Origin: Allacma fusca
Lineage: Eukaryota > Arthropoda > Collembola > Symphypleona > Sminthuridae
Assembly (NCBI GenBank): GCA_947179485.1
Contig: OX359246.1
Coordinates: 4,278,001-4,342,000 of the forward strand
Reading direction: 5' to 3'
DNA length: 64,000 nt
This document shows, one piece after another, positions 34,477-47,277 of this stretch. Every line of letters begins with the position of its first letter. Within the stretch, counting starts at the first letter, position 1. Made by a program: the position numbers and the translations under genes. Below the pieces are notes generated by a model. It was not told the origin of the DNA. It made no database searches and saw only the letters and a list, made by a program, of their open reading frames with translations.

Positions 34477-35715
34477 TTAAGGGGCGAAGTGCAACCATGG
34501 TATGTAATAGCATTATCTCCTAAGGGGTCTTTCGTTTTTTACAAAACGCCAGCTGGGGTGGGGGACCGTAGTCGTTATGTTACAAACCGATACAAGGGGT
34601 GGGTGGTGGCACACTGATTTGTAACGTAACAATGCAATGTATACCCATTATACATAAAGTGCAATACATTTTATTTTGCGAAATAATTTTTTCCACCTGC
34701 CGTTGTATTTTTTAAAGTAAACTTTGCATACAAATTTAAACTCGCATTCAGACTTGATTCACTTATATACTTAATCATGTCACGGTCAGAAATCTTCCAG
34801 AATTGGCTAAAATTGGTGGGTCAAGTGTACCTATACAACCATAAAAAACATTCTGGCGAAATATTTTTGTCCATTACTCAAGACGGATCGGATATGGGCG
34901 CAGTTGAGCAAGTGCTCTTTGTCCCAAAATTGGGACCATATTTACTACCCAATTTTGCTCAGATGTGTTCAGAATGTAGTACATATTTATCGTATAATGG
35001 GTTTTTAAAGCACACAAGCTCACGACCCATGTTATGACATCCACAGGTCAATATGGTACTTCCCGATTTCACCATAGTTAAACCATTTTAACCTGTGGAG
35101 GACACACCATATGGATAATGGGATTCCGTGCTTTAAGATAACCTTGTACAATCATATTTACTCCACCGTGACGAAATTTGTGCAAAAGCGGACGATAACC
35201 ACCTGCGTGCAACTCCAACTCACCTTTAACCGACCCCAAGGTTGGGGCAAGGGCAAAAACAATCCGCCAGATTGTTCCTATGAGTCGTATACATTTATCC
35301 CATCAATTTTATCCCATTTGGAAACATTCCTTACTATAGTTAGGCACTCCGAGTAAGGATATTGTGGTTACAGCTAATATTCACAATTCAAGAGGGGATG
35401 ACAAGTCCTATTAATATTACTGAAATATTGGCGAAAAAGCTCTTTTTGCACGAATAAATTATTTCAAGAATATGCTACTGTAAAAGCGCATTATTTTCAT
35501 GCACTAATTAAGCTTGTGTTACATGGGGTGGGGGTTCATACATATGTGGACGTTACGGTCACGTTACACGGGGTAGGGGGTAGGGTAAATATGCAGTTTT
35601 TAGCATTACGTATTAAATTATCGGCCCCTAAGGCATCATAAGTAGTAGAATGTCACATGGATCTGGCCATCTGGCTTCTACTATTTAAGTTAAAATTTTC
35701 GGGGCGAAGCGAAGC
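34477..35715. mobile_element. possible decayed GGGGCGAAG-type transposon
   Basis: Starts with TTAAGGGGCGAAGTGCAACC, which resembles 44055 (TATGGGGCGAAGTGCTAC). The right side contains a CGGCCCCTAAGG motif near 35621 and a 45-bp stretch ending CGGGGCGAAGCGAAGC at about 35715 that recurs inverted at 45597-45642. Ends and target duplication are unclear. An 86-residue plus-strand frame (34777-35037) has no recognised domain and is not called. Confidence 0.35.
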
Positions 35716-35896
35716 TAACCAATGACATCAGACAAAGTCAAATGTCTTTGTTTGTGTGCACGTATAGATGATGAGTTCATCCAGAAACGTTTTAATTCTT
35801 AAGCTTATGCTGTTACAATCTATGAATCTCGTTCGTATTTATATAAACGTTTATTAGGGGTTTTACAAGGGGGGGGAGGGAGATATATTCACTAGC

Positions 35897-37437
35897 TCAT
35901 GCTCCTATGTAATAAATTCTAATTATCTCCCCAAGGGTATCACAGGACACGTAGAGGCATCCGTCCAGGCCAAAAACTGCATTGACAGGTTGGAAACAGG
36001 TGCTGCAATCACTGAGATCTTCCTCATAAATGATGTCAATCAGTTCTCCTGTTGGGTTCCCAGTAGTTTCGTTGAAAGGAATCCAAGCGACCCGATACCC
36101 TCTCTTGATATCTCTATTCCAGGATCCGTGGAACGCTACAACAGCGTCTTCAATCATGTTGCAAGGGAATGCTCCATCGGAGTCACAGTTTTGACCCCGG
36201 AAGAACTCAATTCCTAATGGAGCAGCATGAGATGGCATCGCCAATATTGGGGGAATGTTCTGCATGAAAAGGTTTATTTTAACTATAAATTATACATCCT
36301 CTAAAATTCATATTTTTTGGAAGAAATATTAGTGGAGTTAATTTATCTACATATTCGACAGCCTGGCAAAATTCATCGGAGTGAACTCCGTCGTTGAGGA
36401 AATCGGGATGAGCTAGCTGAGAGCCCGGTGGGTAACCGGTCAAGTTGTATGTACTGAAACAGTAGGGATAGCCGTAGTGACGGCCCGGAGCCTGATCAAA
36501 CCTATTCATCTCCTCAGCTGGGTTCTCGTTGTGAATGTCTCCTCCTAAATCGGCTCTGTCAAGATTATCAACACCATTTTCGACTCCGTACACAACACCG
36601 CAGGGGTGCAAGGTAAGTCCGACCTCGTTTCGCAGACCATCCGCAAAGACCTATAATCATTGTAGAATTTAATTTAAAACACAGAATATGGCTCTTCATC
36701 GCCTCCGGCCTTGGCTACCGTTGTGAATGTCTCCTCCCAAATCAAGTGAAACAAGTCTGTCAACGGATTTTGCCACATGTGATCCACAGACCATCGGAAA
36801 ATAGCTGGGAACGTATAGCCGGATATAATATAGAGACCAGAACATTTAAATATGAAGGGGCGAACGTCGGCTTCGATAATTTTTTGAAAATTTTAGAAAT
36901 ACCACTTACTTCACCAGTTGAAAACATCTTCGGTAAACTCCCCGAGAGACTGAAACGGCGAATTCTAGCTCGATCAGAGTTCCCGTCCACATTACTAGAG
37001 GATCCAACGCTTACTAAAAGTCGGCCTTCATTGTCGAAGACTAACGTACGAGTGACGTGATATCCATCTGGGATGTTGCTGATGACTGTCTCAGCCGGAG
37101 CGGTTATAGGTGACCTTTGACCTGGGGTGTAAGGCCAGCGGTAGACAGTGGTAGAGCTGGAGGCGTACAGGCTCCCGTAGCTGTAAGAGATCCCATGGTT
37201 TAGGCCCGATCCAGTGACAAGAATCTCCTGTGCAACCGTACCATTAGGTCTGTTGTAAATAACAGTGATGCTACTCGAAATTTTAGAAACAACGAGGATA
37301 TCTCCCGTCTCGTCCACGTACAGGCCACGAGCACCAACAACTCCGGCTAATGTCTCAGCATAAAACGGATAGTCAGTTTTCCAGGCACCCTCGCAGGTCA
37401 CTGCGAGGGCGAGGGTCAGAATTGAAGAGAATCTCAT
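35897..37437 (-). CDS. secreted PQQ-type sorbosone/pyranose dehydrogenase (AA12-like), gene 2
   Basis: Three exons: 37437-36910, 36650-36351 and 36259-35897, with introns at the same places and phase as in the gene at 25007, giving about 396 residues. A start one codon earlier (37440) is possible; MRFSS is chosen because it aligns with MRFSL in gene 1. Signal peptide, then propeller motifs: LVFDNEGRLLVSVGSSSN, VFADGLRNEVGL, NPAEEMNRF, YGYPYCFSTY, FHGSWN and FQPVNAVF. All landmark residues of gene 1 are kept, though by eye the two differ at perhaps a quarter of positions, so they are not recent duplicates. Intron 1 contains fragments of an extra exon 2. The product would oxidise a sugar outside the cell; substrate unknown. 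Confidence 0.85.
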
Positions 37438-39578
37438 CATGGATGTAGTAGTCTGAAGGGAATCAAATGAACCTTGTTCTTCTATCCTTGACGCTATTGA
37501 GTATAGAAATGATGCAGTCCGGACTTCGGTGACAGTGAAATAGAGTTGCATTCAACATTACGAAAAAATAGTGATGGCAGATCGTATCAAGAGAAGTCCT
37601 GACAGAACATTTGCTACAACGACAGATTGGAGCGATAATTGCTTCCGTATTTACAAATCCTCGTGCAACATTACTGTGGCACAGAGTGTATTAGTTGTGG
37701 CGTCTGTATGAAATATGTAGGAAATGTACGAATCATTTGTCGTGAAAACTGTTCTATGACAAAATGACTGCTCAAGAATTTTTGATGAAATTTTGACATG
37801 TTTTCCTTTATAAATAATACCAATCATTGTAATGTGCTTCGTGATGAGATTTTATCATGATATATGTAGGTAGAGGGTAACTTTCGACGTACAATAATGA
37901 ATCCTTTTTTTATAATGTCTAGGAGCTACTTTATGCTGAAATGCTGCCCTGAAAAATCAATAGGTTGTCATAATAACAGCGAATGAGCCATATTACCCTA
38001 CGTTCGACAATTATTATAGCCACTGTAAAGAGATTCTATTCAATGGCTTTTTATCATCATTTGAAGACACTATTGTGGCCCAAAATTTTGTAATCTGTTA
38101 TTTATTTCACTATTGTTCCTATGTATGTGCATGTACTTTAAAATATATAGAACAATAATTTCAAGCACAAAATTATTACAGATATTTGATCACAGTCAAA
38201 AACTAGCTTAAAGGTATTCAAGGAGCGTATCTACTGTTACGACATAACTCTATTGAGACACTGACATGAAGTCACTCTTTGTAATGTGCATGATAATCAA
38301 ATAGTATTTGGTATGATCCATCGGATATTGTGTAATCATGTAAGTAAGAATAAGCTGACTCTCCATTACTATAATCATATATAAATGAGAGAACTTGTGT
38401 GAGATGAAGAATCAGATCCGAGATAATAAAGCTAACGCTTGAATGAGAACAAGCTACGGAGAGATGAGCGTTAGCCTCATCTCTCACATACAGTACATCA
38501 TTTGATCCCGTACTCATCTCACAGCCAGCGAGCCCCATTCCCCAAATCCCCATTCCCCCATAACACTACGTATAACCATTTATGTTTACAAAATTATAGA
38601 AGTATTGTTATCAATACAACGGGAAATTATTACTCTGAATATTATAGGCAAGTGCGCTGGAGCAATAATAACCAATTTTAAGTACTATCCCCATAGGTGG
38701 AAACATATTTTTTTAAACATACTTTCATTTACCACAATCCTGATTTTTTTCTGTATAGTAAGATAAAAGCCAGAAGCTAAATAAAAACTGTGCCAATTTT
38801 TGAGGTTAAAAGAAATTGCAGTTATGGTAAATGACAATTTATCTAAGTCTGTTCCCAAATTCCCAATATAAAAATAACGCTTTTACAAATGGTTCTTTTA
38901 AAAGGAATGACGGAATGGGTCATATTATTTGTTATTATTTTATTTTGATTGTCATACGCGAGTGACTGAGATCGTATTTGAGTCTCCCAATTTTGTTGAA
39001 AAATCTTTTCCCGATTTTATAACGTTGATTTGATTGACCTTGTTGGTGCTTATTTATCGTTATTCAGGTTACAAATGTGACTGAAGTTGAAAATTTTCTG
39101 TGGGAGGAAAACATAACATTTCTCTACCTTTGATCCCCATGTATTTGCTGATTATTCCCACAAGACAATTAAAAAAAGCTGCTAAATTTCCAATGGTTTA
39201 TGCTTTGCTATTGCCCCTGATTGTGAGATTCTAAATACTGAGCAGTGAAACTGCAACATACATATATTTTAGAAATCTGTGGAGTTTACTACTAAAAGGG
39301 GTATTCAAATTGTGAATTATGTAATTATTATAATTACCTATACTTAATATTAATATAGCCCTATCGACTTGAATGCTAATACTTTTGGGATCACATTGCT
39401 GTAATATTTACGGAAGGGGTATCACATATCATCAAAATCACTGTATTGCAAATCCCAACGACACAAAAATTGACCTTTCCTGCATCATACACATATTATA
39501 CTGTATTATGTGCTCCAACGATAATAGTATACATTTTTCCACTGAAAAAATGTACCCATCATTTATTTTTGTGTCTGT
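37438..39578. other. 2.1-kb intergenic stretch, nothing recognised
   Basis: No gene supported. A 93-residue minus frame at 38272-38553 lacks motifs, splice context or paralogues. The sequence is A/T rich without clear repeats. Confidence 0.4.
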
Positions 39579-41876
39579 TCAGGTACTAATAGTATTATTA
39601 AGCAGAATTGTGGACACATTTGATTCCAACAGACTGGAGATATTCCCAGCTGCCTCTTCCATTCCCCCAGGCTCGGTCACCTCCGCTTTGAATTGAACTA
39701 CCAATATCGCGTACGTCAGGATCAAACTCACAATCTGTAAAGCCAGTAATAAACACAGTCCGCTCAAAATGGACCCACACTGTAAATCCTTCAAGGACAG
39801 CTATTTAAAATAAAAATCAATTATTATTGTTACCGTCCCAACAAGTCCGGAGCTAGCAGAGAAGAAGCCATAGCCACTCAAGGCTATTTCATACTCCGAA
39901 ATGTCATGCAAGATCAGGTCCAACTTCGGTGGGGATATTTGGGTGAAGCGGTCCGTGGCAGTGAGCCAGTCCTTAATGTCTTGAGCGCTGTTGTTCACCC
40001 TCGCAGCCAGAATGATCGTGGTGAAGTAATTGAGGAGATAAACACAATTACTGATCAGCAGTAGAGCATCCGACGCATCCAGCATCGTCACGATATTTAT
40101 CGCATAGTAAGGAACCGGGCCCAAGAAGAAAAAGAAGATGAAGAATCCCACAGCGTTGTTCAATTTGTTCAGGATAGCCTTCAGAGCATCATAGGACGTT
40201 TGGAGCTGGAAAGAATAAAATATTGTCAACGCTTTTGGAGAATTCGAACATTTTGTGATGATCAATGATCTTGTAAGTTCTTAAAAAATTAATATTTTTT
40301 AAAGCATTATTTCCGTATATGCTCAAGGCAATTACAGGATTTATGGTATGTGCTTTAATTAATTATTATTATTCCAGGAAGGAACTGTCATCACCATTTG
40401 TGGAGTGAAGGCCTCATCCTTCATGGCTTGGAGGAGATCATTGAGGAGATGTCTGAAGAAGAGGACGGAGAGGAGCCCCACAATATCCGCCGTGTTCTTC
40501 ATCAATTGTCCATAGAATTTGGCCATACCGTAGAGTCCGATGATGATGGTTGACTCCGTGGAGCCCAATTGAGTCCCCTTCCCAATGAAGAACATATGCT
40601 TTCCCCGATTTTCCATAATATTCAGAAATCGATCCAGCTCCCATTCTTTCTCCTCAACTCCGTACAGGAAGGATATGAGGGCTTGGAGAATGGACACGGT
40701 GCAAATGACAGTTGAGAGCAGTTTCATCTATAATTAATCACCCATATGTACATTTGCATAGCTACATGGATACATGTAGATACACAACAAATCAAAATAA
40801 CAACGGACTCAGGAGTAGAGAGCATTCAGGTGAAGTTAGCAATTAAATATTTTTAATGAGTCTGGAATTTTAAACAGTCATTAAACTTACGAAACATTGT
40901 TTGGGGATGAGCTGTAATTGTGTACCTACATATATTAATTATTATTGAACATTCATTTTTAATCGCTACAATTATTATTCCAGGTTACTTACTTTCCACA
41001 TTTCCCCGCTGGCAAATCGATACATGACCGTACTTTGGAGCTCTGCAAATAGTTGGGCGAACAAGTCCATCTTGAACCAGAAGGCATAGATGACCCCGAC
41101 CATGTAAAAGGAGTTGAGGGCCAAACTTGCCAGCTCAATGTACAGCATGGGGTTCTTTTGAAGATCCTGGGACCGAATGATCCGGAAGTTCGTCACCAGT
41201 ACCAGCAATGACAGGGCTTGGACGAAGACACATATTACCTATGTAAAGATGAGGGTTTTTAGAGAAATTGCTCTGAGGCGGACCATATATGGCAAAGTAA
41301 TCTAAAGCCCCTGCAGCTTCTGTGGTTTTGGGAACCAATTTAAGGGGTCTTTCCAGAAACCAAACTGTTTTTTGGGATTATTGAGATGGTCTCATTAATT
41401 TGAACTTGTATCAATGGGTCTGGATTTTTAGGACAGTTTTAATGTAAAACGATCTAAAAAATCGTTTCAAAGACTGGCACAATAATGATCAAAATCGTTC
41501 AAAAAACTTGCTTGAATAGAGCTTGAGATTAATTTTTTAAATCTGCAGAGTTTCTCATTAAAATTTTTGCAACAAGTAAATGGCACAAAAGTTGTGAAAC
41601 ATTCATGATCCCATAATGTGAACATATTCAAGCTTAAAAATGCTTTAAATTTTTACAGACAAAATCTCTTACCTTTTGTACTGGGAAAGAGGACAGTTGA
41701 TACCTCCGGTTGTTTTTATTCTGGTCAAAATAGAATGGAGTGCAGAAGCTGAAGAACCCAAATTTAAAATAAATACCAAAATAATGAAGCCACGGAGTTT
41801 CAATTGCTTTCCTCCCCGAACTTAAGAAATCGGTGGAGTAGCCTCTCGTAATTGTGTCGATCCCTTTCAAATCCAT
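39579..41876 (-). CDS. gustatory receptor (seven-transmembrane chemoreceptor)
   Basis: Five exons, all phase 0: 41876-41673, 41238-40993, 40727-40395, 40205-39834 and 39779-39579, giving about 451 residues. Hydrophobic segments are spread through all exons, and the last exon carries the family signature TYAILVVQF (about 407-415), the TYhhhhhQF motif in the last membrane helix of arthropod Gr proteins. The N-terminal part has the usual FFSFCTPFYF first helix. Such receptors form ligand-gated cation channels in taste neurons; the ligand cannot be told. The last intron is either 54 bp (acceptor TTTACAG) or 33 bp (acceptor TTAAATAG, exon from 39800), both in frame. The start codon is the least certain part; an upstream acceptor at about 41924 could add residues. 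Confidence 0.85.
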
Positions 41877-42772
41877 ATTTTCCCTTTGACCAGTTCTTGG
41901 AACTTTTTCCCCCAAGTTTTGCTGTTAAACAAATGTGGTAATTTTTTTTTGCTAAAATTTTAACGATAATTTTGAGGTAAAATAGGCTGCGATTTTTCAG
42001 GTACAAATGTCCTTAAAATGTTATACTCAAAGTAATGTCCCGAAATTTTGAAAAACTTGGAAGCTTGACTTTTATGTGATGTGTTCAACCCGGAGGTTGT
42101 TTCATAACTGACAGTCTGAGGCATTTAAGTCATAAACCACATAATTGCAACCTACGGGTTTGTTTGTGCAAAGAACTTACAACTGAATACATGTATGCAG
42201 TGCGTTCTCATCGTCAGAGAACCCCTCGAAGTAGGATTTTGACTTCAGGACCAGACATGGATTTGACCCGAAATTGTCTTATAAGGGTGGCATTTTTACT
42301 TCTCATTGGAATTTCCTTGGTGCAAAAGAATAAAAGTTTCAGCTAATCTTTGCGTTGCTCTTTTGTCGAGATTCCACTGGATGGGCTATCATGCTATGCA
42401 TACATTGTGACACAGGTAGACACGTTAATTATTTTGTGGACAGTACACCGAGCATATAGGATATTTACTCGGGTAACGAATTTTAAAGGAAATCGATGGA
42501 ATCTGAAATAATTAATGTTTATTGTAGTTTTAAATGGCTAGTATCATTTATCATTTCATTCCTCTTGTCAATTGTAGTCCGGTGGGGGAATATCAATAAT
42601 TTAAGTAAGGAAATGCTACATAACTGGTCTTTGCTTGTACTTCGGTGTATTTACTTATGAACAAAATACATAAGGAAAATCACAATGGAAAAACAGGCAT
42701 TGGCTCAACTTGCCCCAATTTCCAAACCAATAATAGTGATTTGTGAATATTTTAACTGATTCCTTTACAAGT
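41877..42772. other. upstream of gustatory receptor; no supported gene
   Basis: May contain the receptor promoter or a first exon. A plus-strand frame at 42164-42346 ends in a signal-peptide-like MDLTRNCLIRVAFLLLIG but stops soon after; no continuation found. Confidence 0.3.
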
Positions 42773-43385
42773 AGTGCTGCGCCCGGGTCAAGTATTTATA
42801 AAGATTCGACCACGAATACTCAAGCACGTATTTCAAGATTACTCGAACTTGACATTTTCAGATCAAGTATTACTTGAATGGAACAAGTTCGGGATTTCAA
42901 GTAAGTAATTCTCCGATTACTTGACCATGATATTCTCATACCCACGTTTCGGGTCCAACTTCAACTTGACTTGACCATGACCCGAACTTGACCATGACCC
43001 GAACTTGACCATGAACTTGAACTTGCAAGTACAAGTCCCTGATTTGTACGACACCAAAATACCTAAATTTTAATGGAGAAAAATGTATATTTGTAATGAA
43101 AGTGAACGTAAACTGGCAACGCTACGCACGTATTCAAGGAAAAAAGTTAAATTAAAATTGAATAAATGATTTTAAACAAACCTCATGCCAGAAATTTTAA
43201 ATCACAGCCTTTTTGTTTTATTATTTCCCAGATATTTTTGGTACTGTTTTGGCTATTTACAGTACGAAATACACAACACCAAATTGACACTAGCTTTCAC
43301 CAGGCATCTTACTTACTTGACCATAACCCGAACGCAAATTTGACTTGAAATATCCGTGGTCTACTTGTACTTGAGTGCAGCTCTG
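42773..43385. mobile_element. hAT family-C element, 613 bp
   Basis: Ends AGTGCTGCGCCCGGGTCAAG at left and GAGTGCAGCTCTG at right. They are flanked by TTACAAGT and TAACAAGT (7 of 8 match). Both arms are rich in CAAGT / ACTTGACC motifs, for example three ACTTGACCATGA-type repeats near 42967-43015. Non-coding. Confidence 0.8.
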
Positions 43386-44296
43386 TAACAAGTGGAATCT
43401 AAATGAAGAAACCGTTATTATTTTGTTAGTGAAAATATAATGCTGGAACTCCTCTATAGGTTTTGTGAAACTATGTATATGGACACAATGTATTTCAGTA
43501 TTACTGTAATCAGTGTGTGTAATCACGTACAACAACGCTTTTGTGTACCAAAGTCGCTATGAAACTTACTTATTGTCGCTAATGGTATTTTTGTAGCATA
43601 CATATACTATAACTTTGCTCACTACCTTTACAGGGGTATTATTAAATTTAATTAGTCTCCAACTCTTCCCAAATGTACATAATCAGTAAGCACTATCATG
43701 CCCCCTTATGGAGCGGACACGACCATTGATTTGATTAATTACTAATTGAACTATACAATAGAATCCGAGAGGATAAAACAAAATCCCCGATTTTATGGAG
43801 AAACTAATGAGTACCTGTATGAAGTAGTATTTTTGGTAACTAGTCAATAATTTACTACAGTTGTGATTTAGGCGTCCTTCTTTTATGACATTTTCAAGAA
43901 CGGCTAGGACTGGTTCTGGGGGCAAATAACGATGATGACAAATATGAGGGAGTGGAAAATATCATCATCATGATGAAATAACATCATCATTTTTAAAAAA
44001 CTTCTGCAAAAATTATTTGTGATCAGCCATTAGGTATGTGCTAATTGTAAGTCATTATGGGGCGAAGTGCTACTATAGAATGTAACAGCACCAGCTGGGT
44101 AACTATAAGTTGCCCTATAAATACCCTAAAATGTTTGCAAAAATACACCTGTAAGAGTTGAATATTAATCAGTAAAAGGCTTATGTTATGTACACAAATG
44201 CGCCCCTTAGTGATTGAGCACGTAGTGCTGATCATATTGATTTTTAAGCTTGTTTTTGTTTAAATCATTTCAAAACTTATAATTTATTGACCAGAG
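43386..44296. other. intergenic stretch with a small GGGGCG inverted-repeat unit
   Basis: No gene seen. GGGGCGAAGTGC at 44057 and GCGCCCCTTAGTG at about 44200 are inverted and about 150 bp apart, resembling a tiny MITE of the type at 34477. A 43960-43990 stretch repeats ATCATCATC. Confidence 0.35.
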
Positions 44297-45732
44297 TTAA
44301 CACTTTCCAATAATTTCATTTTTCAATGCTTCAATATTCCGATCATTCACATGTTTCACTTCTTTGAAAATGTCATGGTATCTCTTGCGGTCATTGGGGT
44401 CATCAATATTCTCAACCTTGAGCTTGGTGTACTGTTCCATAAATATCTTCATCGTGTACTCCGCATCAACCAGAGCGGAATGAGATCCAGATTGGATATC
44501 CACATTATAAAAATGAAAGACTAAGCTTCTCAGTCCAATGTCATTGATGGTCTTACCCTTATAATTAGGATTGTAATGTATTTTATAAAAAAACTGGCTT
44601 AGATCAAACTTTTGATATTTGTCAGGATTCAAATCCAAACACTTGAAATCCATAAACTTCCCTCCACAAACAATTATCAATTTGTCTTCCAACATCTTCT
44701 CAACTTCAGCCTTCACCTTCTCAAAGTCCTCACCATTCAGTAAAGAATCCTTTCTGAACCCACTCACGCGTTCCGTATGCGGATTGGTGACGAAGCTGGA
44801 TTCTGGGTAATAAATTCGTTTGTTCAGAATGGGATTTCCTTCAGAATTGACAATGGCGACGGTGCCGGCTTTAAAAATTCCCGTGGACATGTCAATATAT
44901 TGATTTTTGTTTACATCCAACTTTTTAATCTCAACCATCTCACAATCCATCGCCACGATTTGAGACGGCTTGAAGGCTTTCCACCAAGCTTTGGTGACCC
45001 CGGGGTCGGGCTCCGCCACCACATTTTGCCTCTTCTGGGTCAATTCTGCCTCTTTCCGAATTTTTGATTCTATTTCAACGGCCGCATTTATCTCCCTTTT
45101 TCCATCTCGAGGGAATTTTAGAGGTGTCATTAGTTTGGAAATGAATCGTACTGTTTCTAAAGGATGAACTCCCGAAGCCCAATCCAAAATAGTTCCCTTT
45201 AAAAAAAAATCATCGGTAATCATCATTATGTCTTACGTCAATATTATATAGATCTAAATCCCCGATTAAAATTCCACGTACTTACTTATTTTATCAATGG
45301 ATGTGAAAGATAATTTTATGTAAACAACAAATGCAATAATTATCATAGAGGGCGCAAGCTTACCAACCCAATTTCTATGCACATGTAGATATTTACATGC
45401 GTTTATACGCGACCTCATTTAATTTTCGGAGGTCAAACGAATGACCCGATCTCCTTCAAAAACAATAAAATTCTTACTTTTTAGTTAATTTATCCCTTAA
45501 AAAATTTTTAATTGCCTGGTGTCATGGATTCAGCAGGTGGCGTGATGACAGACAGCCAGACAAACAGACTCGACGCTCGCAATAGTGACTTTTAGTTTCG
45601 CTTCGCCCCGAAAAATTAACTTAAATAGTAGAAGCCAGATCTAAGGTCTTTTTTTTATTAATTCAATCATAGAACACTTAATTTTAATTGAGTTTCCAAA
45701 CTTACCCCAAATCTTTTCATCGCTCCGAACAT
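44297..45732 (-). CDS. DEDDh 3'-5' exonuclease (REX4/ISG20-like)
   Basis: The main exon (44297-45196, or to 45226 if the frame's own ATG is used) encodes an RNase T-type fold. Exo I Asp94 and Glu96 lie in VAMDCEMVEI, the second Asp is Asp193 in KFMDFKCL, and His249 and Asp254 lie in HSALVDAEY (numbering from the ATG at 45226). AMDCEMV is typical of the RNA exonuclease 4/ISG20 group, which trims RNA. I prefer a short first exon 45732-45706 (MFGAMKRFG, then GTAAGT) spliced to an acceptor TTTTTTTTTAAAG at 45197; this keeps phase 0. The frame of that first exon stays open further upstream, so more 5' coding sequence is possible. RNA substrate unknown. Confidence 0.8.
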
Positions 45733-46220
45733 TCCCAAGCTGTGATGGCCGTGTTCAAAGTTTTTATTTAAATGTGCTCCCAACTTAAACAAAATGTCGG
45801 TTGATTTTTGACGAACAGTTCTTACTTCTTACTTACTCTCGAGATTTTGTTTTGAAGTTTTAACACAATTTTAAATACGTCCGCAAAGCCAAGGATAGCT
45901 GTTTTTAATTACGGGACACGGATTGAATGGAAATGTCTCAGCTTGGGTCTAATACATAAGTGCTTTTTAAAAACATATGATGTACGTCGGGGGGGGGGTG
46001 GGGGGGGGAAGAATTAATTATTAAACGAATTATTGATTTCTGCGCATAATTTGACTATAAATTATAGCTCAATTTATTTTGCTTTACTTTTGCTTCAGAA
46101 GATAATCATTACGAAATACCTAACAATATTAAATAAAATAACATAATTACGTGATTAATAACTATACAGATAAACGTCCAACGTATAGTTTAAAGATAAC
46201 AAAAACAAAAAATAGGAACA
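45733..46220. other. intergenic stretch with long G runs
   Basis: Two G tracts separated by one T at about 45989-46008, likely to form a quadruplex or slip during replication. 45597-45642, just before, carries the CGCTTCGCCCCG repeat shared with 35670-35715. No gene. Confidence 0.45.
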
Positions 46221-47277
46221 CTATTCATTTGAATCCAATCTAGTCCTGGAATCTTTGGCTTTGACCATTACACCAGTCCACTCTGAGCTCTGCCGGAGGA
46301 CACAGGACCGGACGCAATTAATTCTTTTACAAACCTCAAACCATGGACACATGCTATCTCCCCAACACTCGCTGATTTCCTCAAGGCAGAGACTACCGTT
46401 CTCAAATCTTCCATTGGTCGGGATACTGAAGGATGGGTTCCATAAATCTTCAAATTGCAAGATTTTATCCGATATTAAACTGCCAATTTTGTTTTTTAAA
46501 TTATGCGGATTTATACTTTTAATTTTACTTACGTTTGACGTCCTCTTGAGATTGGCTTTCGGCTTCCGTCAAATTTGAACTGGTTATTTCTGAGGAATTC
46601 AATCCCGGCCCCGAACTTGTGTTTATTGCTCGCACCAAATTAATGTTTTCATTTTTTTGTACTTGTTGAAGTTTTAAAATGGTCTGGATAGCACGACTTT
46701 TGGGGGCTGAAAAGTACCTCGACTTTGGTTGCTGAATCGCCGACATTTTTTTAGGAACTTTTCTGACAATAGTTTTGCTAATAACAGTCTTGCTACCAAC
46801 AACTTTGTTAACAGGTTGGTTAACCACAGCCTTGCTACCAAAAACTTTGTTAGCAGGTTTGCTAACAATAGCCTTGCTAACAACAACTTTGTTAACAGGT
46901 TTGCTAACAACTGGCTTGCTAACAAAAACTTTGTTAACAGGTTTGCTAACAACAACTTTGTTAAAAGGTTTGCTAACAATAGCCTTGCTAACAAAAACTT
47001 TGTTAACAGGTTTGCTAACAATAGCCTTGCTAACAAAAACTTTGTTAACAGGTTTGCTAACAACAGGCTTGCTAACAACAACTTTGTTAACAACAGCTTT
47101 GCTCATTTTCCCAGTAGTAGCATTTTTGCCAACAACCTGACCAATAACATTTCTTCGAACAACTTTACGAACTCCTGTGTTTAGTATATTTCTTCGATTT
47201 TGAACCACGTGTCCTGTAATCGTCTGAACCCAAAGGACAATTGCAAGTAGAAATAATTTATCGGCTACTTTAATCAT
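46221..47277 (-). CDS. secreted Lys/Val-repeat protein with six-cysteine tail
   Basis: Two exons: 47277-46533 and 46447-46221, joined in phase 1 at GTAAGT / TTTGAAG, giving about 323 residues. A signal peptide (about 1-22) leads to a basic region. Residues about 60-165 are a low-complexity repeat of VSKPVNKVFVSKAI-type units, with strongly repetitive DNA. A Ser/Thr/Asn-rich linker follows. The second exon ends with a compact domain holding six cysteines (CLEEISEC...CPWFEVCKRINCVRSC), which probably form disulfides. No family recognised. The repeat suggests a structural, silk-, cuticle- or mucus-like secreted protein, but that is only inference. Several other frames across 46674-47184 are open because the DNA is repetitive; they are shadows. 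Confidence 0.75.

Noticed and set aside
34777-35037. 86-residue plus frame
   Set aside because: Lies within probable transposon debris, no domain recognised.
38272-38553. 93-residue minus frame
   Set aside because: No motif or neighbouring exons; probably chance.
42164-42346. Plus frame with a signal-peptide-like stretch
   Set aside because: Stops within 30 residues of the candidate start, with no good donor.
46674-47184. Long frames on both strands across the Lys/Val repeat gene
   Set aside because: Shadows of the repetitive coding DNA; only the frame with signal peptide, splice site and Cys-rich tail is supported.
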